A program made the translations under genes and the position numbers. The notes under the pieces were generated by a model, which was not told where the DNA came from, made no database searches, and saw only the letters and a list, made by a program, of their open reading frames with translations. Of a stretch of 64,000 bases of DNA, positions 58,855 through 64,000 are shown one piece after another (positions within the stretch are counted from its first letter, which is position 1; the number at the start of each line of letters is the position of its first letter). Origin of the DNA: Staphylococcus piscifermentans (GTDB lineage: Bacteria; Bacillota; Bacilli; Staphylococcales; Staphylococcaceae); the NCBI RefSeq assembly GCF_900186985.1, contig NZ_LT906447.1, forward strand, positions 930,001-994,000, in the 5' to 3' direction.

Positions 58855-58967
58855 TTGACTTTTCTCGGGAAAATGATAGAATTTTATTCGGGCTCCTTTA
58901 ATTAGGACAACGTGTATAAATCATACGCTCCCCCTTTACATGTGATGTGAGAGGGAGCGTTTTTTTA
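58855..58967 (+). promoter_or_regulatory. pyrG promoter and CTP-responsive leader terminator
   Basis: TTGACT (58855-58860), 16 bases, TAGAAT (58877-58882). Seven bases later the transcript would begin GGGCT (58890-58894). Downstream is a terminator, ACGCTCCC-CCTTTACATGTGATGTGAGA-GGGAGCGT with a T-run (58925-58967). The B. subtilis pyrG mechanism needs exactly these parts: an initial GGGC where RNA polymerase adds extra G when CTP is low, and a CUCCC(CC)UUU stretch in the terminator stem that the poly-G can pair with. A second hairpin, TTAAGACAGAAATATC / GATATTGTCTTAA, follows at 58992-59027. Confidence 0.82.
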
Positions 58968-59095
58968 TTTTTATAACAAGTAACTTCGCAGTTAAGACAG
59001 AAATATCTCATAGCGATATTGTCTTAAGATAAAAAGAAGTAAAGACATGATATGTATAAGTAAATTAATTTGTAATTAATAGTAGGAGGATATAA

Positions 59096-60718
<1,623 letters not shown>

Positions 60719-60726
60719 GTAATATA

Positions 60727-60760
60727 AAACGCATCTCCGTTGATTATGGGAGATGCGTTT
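60727..60760. terminator. Bidirectional terminator between pyrG and the DUF2529 gene
   Basis: AAACGCATCTCC / GGGAGATGCGTTT with a loop of about 10 bases, between convergent genes. Confidence 0.83.
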
Positions 60761-60763
60761 ATT

Positions 60764-61297
60764 TTATGATTCAGGATCTAAATCTAAGTCGCGAATCATT
60801 TCAATCATCTGTGTATAAATCTCATAATAAATATAATTCAAAGCCATAGGATGTGGTTGAACCACTTTGTCATAATCCTCTGTATATACAATTGGACGAG
60901 GTGTACTTAAATTAATATAATGCAAGAGATGATCAGGAATGTCGACTTCTTTATTTTTATTACAAATCAGTACGAAATCAACATCTAAATCAATTAATGC
61001 TTGTGTATCTCTTTGAACTTCTTCAGTATAAAATGGCGCAAAGAGGAGTACACGGTCTGTAGAATCTATCGCTTCTAAACTTTCTAAATCAGTTAACAAA
61101 CGACTAGACTCTAATTTTTCATGACTGTCTGTAATATAAGTTTCGAAGAATTTTAAATCATCATAGCCTTTGATATACACATTTCCTTCACCGCCGATTG
61201 CTTGAATTAAGCATTGTGCAGCCATTTGTATATCTAAAGATTGGTCATTTAAACGATTAAAAATGCCTGTAAGTTGGGTCTGCAATATATTTGCCAT
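60764..61297 (-). CDS. DUF2529 family protein (YwjG-like)
   Basis: Protein of 177 residues like B. subtilis YwjG, which also lies between pyrG and fbaA. It has a SIS-like pattern: ANILQTQLTGIFNRLN, AAQCLIQAIGGEGNVYIKG, DRVLLFAPFYTEE, DVDFVLICNKN. Function unknown. The ATG at 61297 has TGGAGG 5 bases upstream; an earlier ATG at 61309 overlaps that site. Here it is on the opposite strand to pyrG and fbaA. Confidence 0.75.
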   Translation of the reverse strand: MANILQTQLTGIFNRLNDQSLDIQMAAQCLIQAIGGEGNVYIKGYDDLKFFETYITDSHEKLESSRLLTDLESLEAIDSTDRVLLFAPFYTEEVQRDTQALIDLDVDFVLICNKNKEVDIPDHLLHYINLSTPRPIVYTEDYDKVVQPHPMALNYIYYEIYTQMIEMIRDLDLDPES

Positions 61298-61601
61298 GTT
61301 TGCCTCCATAAATTTAATATATATACATTATTTTAAGGGAGAAAATAATGTAATTCAATTTTCTAATCGATGTATAAAGTACCAAGCAAACAGGGTAGTG
61401 TATAACAACACATTGCTTTAAGAAAAGTAATGGTTAAAGAATGAGGACGATATAAAATTTGAATACGTTTTCATTTGAAAATTCACACAAATTTATCAAT
61501 TAAAACCGCTTACATTGTTTTTTACAATGCATTTAAGGGGTGATTTTGATATACTTAAAGTGTAAAAATCACGTGCGCGACGCACTCAAGGAGGAACTTT
61601 C
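61298..61601. other. Intergenic region before fbaA
   Basis: No gene is seen. TTGAATACGTTTTCA (61459-61473) matches the cre consensus at all but one fixed position. CATTGT-tttttt-ACAATG-like inverted sequence lies at 61513-61529. GCGCGACGCACTCAAGGAGG provides the fbaA ribosome-binding site. Confidence 0.4.
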
Positions 61602-62459
61602 ATGCCTTTAGTTTCAATGAAAGAAATGTTAATCGATGCGAAAGAAAAAGGTTATGCAGTAGGTCAATATAACCTTAACAATCTAGAATTCACTCAAGCA
61701 ATTCTAGAAGCTTCACAAGAACAAAATGCACCAGTTATTTTGGGTGTATCAGAAGGTGCAGCTCGTTATATGAGCGGTTTCTACACTGTAGTTAAAATGG
61801 TTGAAGGTTTATTACACGACCTTAAAATCACAGTACCGGTTGCAATTCATTTAGACCATGGTTCAAGTTTCGAAAAATGTAAAGAAGCAATCGACGCTGG
61901 TTTTACATCAGTTATGATTGACGCTTCACATAGTCCATTTGAAGAAAACATTGAAATCACTAAAAAAGTTGTAGACTACGCACATGAACGCGGTGTTTCT
62001 GTAGAAGCTGAATTAGGTACTGTAGGCGGACAAGAAGACGATGTAGTAGCAGACGGCGTTATCTATGCAGACCCTAAAGAGTGTCAAGAATTAGTTGAAA
62101 AAACTGGAATTGATACTTTAGCACCAGCTTTAGGTTCTGTACATGGTCCTTACAAAGGCGAACCTAACTTAGGTTTCAAAGAAATGGAAGAAATTGGAGA
62201 ATCTACAGGTTTACCATTAGTATTACACGGTGGTACTGGTATCCCAACTAAAGATATCCAAAAATCAATTTCTTTAGGTACAGCAAAAATCAATGTTAAT
62301 ACTGAAAACCAAATTGCTTCTGCTAAAGCAGTTCGTGAAGTATTAGATAATGATAAAGATGTTTACGATCCACGTAAATATTTAGGACCAGCTCGTGAAG
62401 CTATCAAAGCTACAGTAACGGGTAAAATTAAAGAGTTCGGTACTTCAAACCGCGCATAA
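61602..62459 (+). CDS. fbaA: Class II fructose-bisphosphate aldolase
   Basis: Zinc-dependent aldolase of 285 residues in glycolysis/gluconeogenesis, splitting fructose-1,6-bisphosphate. The metal and substrate motifs are [14 protein letters not shown] (catalytic Asp and zinc His), [33 protein letters not shown] (zinc His) and [10 protein letters not shown] (zinc His) with NVNTEN. AAGGAGGA precedes the ATG. Monocistronic. Confidence 0.95.
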   Translation: MPLVSMKEMLIDAKEKGYAVGQYNLNNLEFTQAILEASQEQNAPVILGVSEGAARYMSGFYTVVKMVEGLLHDLKITVPVAIHLDHGSSFEKCKEAIDAGFTSVMIDASHSPFEENIEITKKVVDYAHERGVSVEAELGTVGGQEDDVVADGVIYADPKECQELVEKTGIDTLAPALGSVHGPYKGEPNLGFKEMEEIGESTGLPLVLHGGTGIPTKDIQKSISLGTAKINVNTENQIASAKAVREVLDNDKDVYDPRKYLGPAREAIKATVTGKIKEFGTSNRA

Positions 62460-62484
62460 TCAGATTCAACATTTAGCATTCAAG

Positions 62485-62512
62485 AAGAGCATCTTTTATG
62501 GTGCTCTTTTTT
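62485..62512 (+). terminator. Terminator after fbaA
   Basis: AAGAGCA / TGCTCTT around TCTTTTATGG, followed by a T-run. Confidence 0.85.
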
Positions 62513-62632
62513 CGTGCGTCGCTATTTTCATTGAGTGTTTACAGAGGCAGAAACGTATCAATTTAAAGAGAGAAATAAATTGATTAAGCTTAATTTTAAA
62601 AAATAAAATCAATACCTCAGTAGTGAAATAAT

Positions 62633-62663
62633 TTTACAGTTTTATTATCCTTTATGCTATAAT
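62633..62663 (+). promoter_or_regulatory. Promoter of murA2
   Basis: TTTACA (62633-62638) and an extended -10 TGCTATAAT (62655-62663). The start would be near 62670, giving an unusually long 5' leader of about 335 bases before murA2. The leader contains TGGAA / TTCCA (62691-62713 region) and AACCTAT (62713-62719) / ATAGGTT (62746-62752). No gene was seen in 62513-63005. Confidence 0.55.
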
Positions 62664-63005
62664 ATCTAAAGTGATTTAAGCAATTAACAATGGAAGAGTT
62701 TCATTATATTCCAACCTATTCATTATAGGGTACATAAGCTGCATTATAGGTTAATATTTTATATAAATAGTAAGTGTTATATTCAACTTAGAAGCTAATA
62801 TTTATAAGGGAAGATAATACTATGATTACTATTTTTATATTATAATCAATTAGAGTGATTACCAATAGGGAAAATGATTGGATTAAATAAACTGACTGAT
62901 GACAATTGAATAATCATCATTTGGAGTGGGAAACTGTTATAGATAGAAGTTGAACAGTTTGATTTATGAAGGAATAAAGATTGAATGAAAAAGGAGAACA
63001 AAAGG

Positions 63006-64000
63006 ATGGCTCAAGAAGTAATAAAAATTAGAGGCGGGCAGCCATTAAGCGGAAAAGTTAAAATTAACGGTGCTAAAAATAGCGCAGTTGCTATTATTCC
63101 TGCTGCATTATTAGCAGAAGATGTAGTGACATTAGAAGGCTTGCCGCAAATTTCAGATGTTGAGACGTTAGTAAGCTTGTTAGGTGATTTGAATATTAAA
63201 ACTGATTTAGAAGATACAGATTTACGCATCGACCCTACAGAAATCCAAAATGCATCTTTGCCTAATCATAAAGTAGAGTCTTTAAGAGCGTCATATTATA
63301 TGATGGGGGCAATGCTCGGCCGCTTTAAAAAATGTGTGATTGGATTGCCAGGCGGTTGTCCATTAGGACCACGTCCGATTGATCAACATATTAAAGGTTT
63401 CAAAGCTTTAGGTGCCAAGATTGATGAGTCCAGCCCGACTTCTATGAAAATTGAAGCAGAGGAATTAAAAGGTGCAAATATTTTCCTTGATATGGTAAGC
63501 GTCGGTGCGACTATTAATATTATGCTGGCGGCCGTAAGAGCGAAAGGACAAACTGTTATTGAAAATGCAGCAAAAGAACCTGAAGTAGTAGATGTGGCGA
63601 CTTTCTTAACTGGAATGGGTGCTCATATTAAAGGTGCTGGTACAAGTACTATTAAAATTACAGGTGTGGACCATTTGCATGGAGTTGCACACCAAATTAT
63701 CCCAGATCGCATTGAAGCCGGTACATACATGTGTATGGCTGCAGCTTGCGGAACAGAGGTGGAATTGGAAAATATCATTCCTAAACATATTGAACCTCTA
63801 ACAGTTAAACTACGTGAATTAGGTGCGGAAATCGATATGCATGATGATTCTGTGATAATCAAAAGTAAAATTCCTTATGAGAGTGTAAATATTAAAACGC
63901 TAGTTTACCCAGGATTCGCAACAGACTTGCAACAACCGATTACGCCTTTATTATTCTTAGCAGATGGTCCTTCGTTTGTCACAGATACAATCTATCCTGA
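63006..64000 (+). CDS. murA2: UDP-N-acetylglucosamine 1-carboxyvinyltransferase MurA2 (MurZ), 3' end outside window
   Basis: First committed enzyme of peptidoglycan synthesis, adding enolpyruvate to UDP-GlcNAc; target of fosfomycin. The N-terminal [18 protein letters not shown] carries the catalytic-site Lys-Asn pair, and Cys118 in [11 protein letters not shown] is the fosfomycin-reactive residue. The window ends after about 331 of roughly 420 codons. Its position after fbaA is that of S. aureus murZ. AAGGAGAACAAAAGG precedes the ATG at 63006. Confidence 0.95.
   Translation, partial: MAQEVIKIRGGQPLSGKVKINGAKNSAVAIIPAALLAEDVVTLEGLPQISDVETLVSLLGDLNIKTDLEDTDLRIDPTEIQNASLPNHKVESLRASYYMMGAMLGRFKKCVIGLPGGCPLGPRPIDQHIKGFKALGAKIDESSPTSMKIEAEELKGANIFLDMVSVGATINIMLAAVRAKGQTVIENAAKEPEVVDVATFLTGMGAHIKGAGTSTIKITGVDHLHGVAHQIIPDRIEAGTYMCMAAACGTEVELENIIPKHIEPLTVKLRELGAEIDMHDDSVIIKSKIPYESVNIKTLVYPGFATDLQQPITPLLFLADGPSFVTDTIYP

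Overview
The window is low-GC Firmicute DNA that reads throughout as a Staphylococcus chromosome. The evidence is a staphyloferrin A locus (sfaD / sfaABC) with htsABC, the sdrM-sepA-lmrS efflux cluster, czrA/czrB, an rrn operon with typical staphylococcal rRNA, a glmS ribozyme, and the segment lutABC - manA - dps - deoD/deoC - luxS - coaW - rpoE - pyrG - fbaA - murA2. Gene content and order resemble the S. aureus core. The extra FemAB-type gene, the repeat arrays and the divergence of several proteins suggest a non-aureus, coagulase-negative species. I do not name the species. No prophage, transposase, integrase or CRISPR array was seen.

Layout. 1-9.2 kb: iron acquisition. A truncated sfaD on the minus strand faces sfaABC across one Fur box with two overlapping promoters. 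Next comes an unusual intergenic region with two different tandem-repeat arrays, then Fur-controlled htsABC for ferric-staphyloferrin A uptake. No ATPase gene is present, so an FhuC-type ATPase encoded elsewhere is expected. 9.4-19.1 kb: membrane proteins, an IsdG-like haem oxygenase, a uridylyltransferase, and the drug-efflux genes sdrM, sepA and lmrS. 19.2-26.2 kb: mrp, then one rrn operon (tandem promoters, 16S-23S-5S) followed by Asn, Glu, Val, Tyr, Gln and Lys tRNAs. 26.4-32.9 kb: the c-di-AMP/cell-wall precursor module cdaA-cdaR-glmM, an MgtC-like gene on the opposite strand, and glmS behind its ribozyme. 33-42 kb: a HAD phosphatase, a metallophosphatase, zinc efflux (czrB/czrA), a GntR regulator and the lactate-utilisation operon lutABC. 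42.7-58.2 kb: manA, a protein with two EVE-like domains joined to a degenerate McrB-like AAA+ domain, dps, a VanY-type carboxypeptidase lipoprotein, deoD/deoC, a FemAB-family peptidyltransferase, luxS, an M20 peptidase/ATP-grasp fusion, coaW, and VOC and GNAT proteins. 58.3-64 kb: rpoE, pyrG with a leader that fits CTP-sensing reiterative transcription, a DUF2529 gene, fbaA, and a truncated murA2 behind a long, structured leader.

How the parts work together. The first 9 kb make, export and re-import staphyloferrin A under Fur. cdaA/cdaR/glmM/glmS join c-di-AMP signalling to UDP-GlcNAc supply, and murA2 uses that supply. lutABC with its adjacent GntR gene handles L-lactate. Most of the window is ordinary core genome.

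The least explained items are the 41-bp and 42-bp tandem arrays (the 41-bp family recurs 45 kb away), the EVE-EVE-McrB-like protein, the M20/ATP-grasp fusion, a possible 33-residue membrane peptide in the htsA leader, the extra FemAB paralogue, and several sequence-encoded regulatory leaders (pyrG, glmS, murA2, mgtC).
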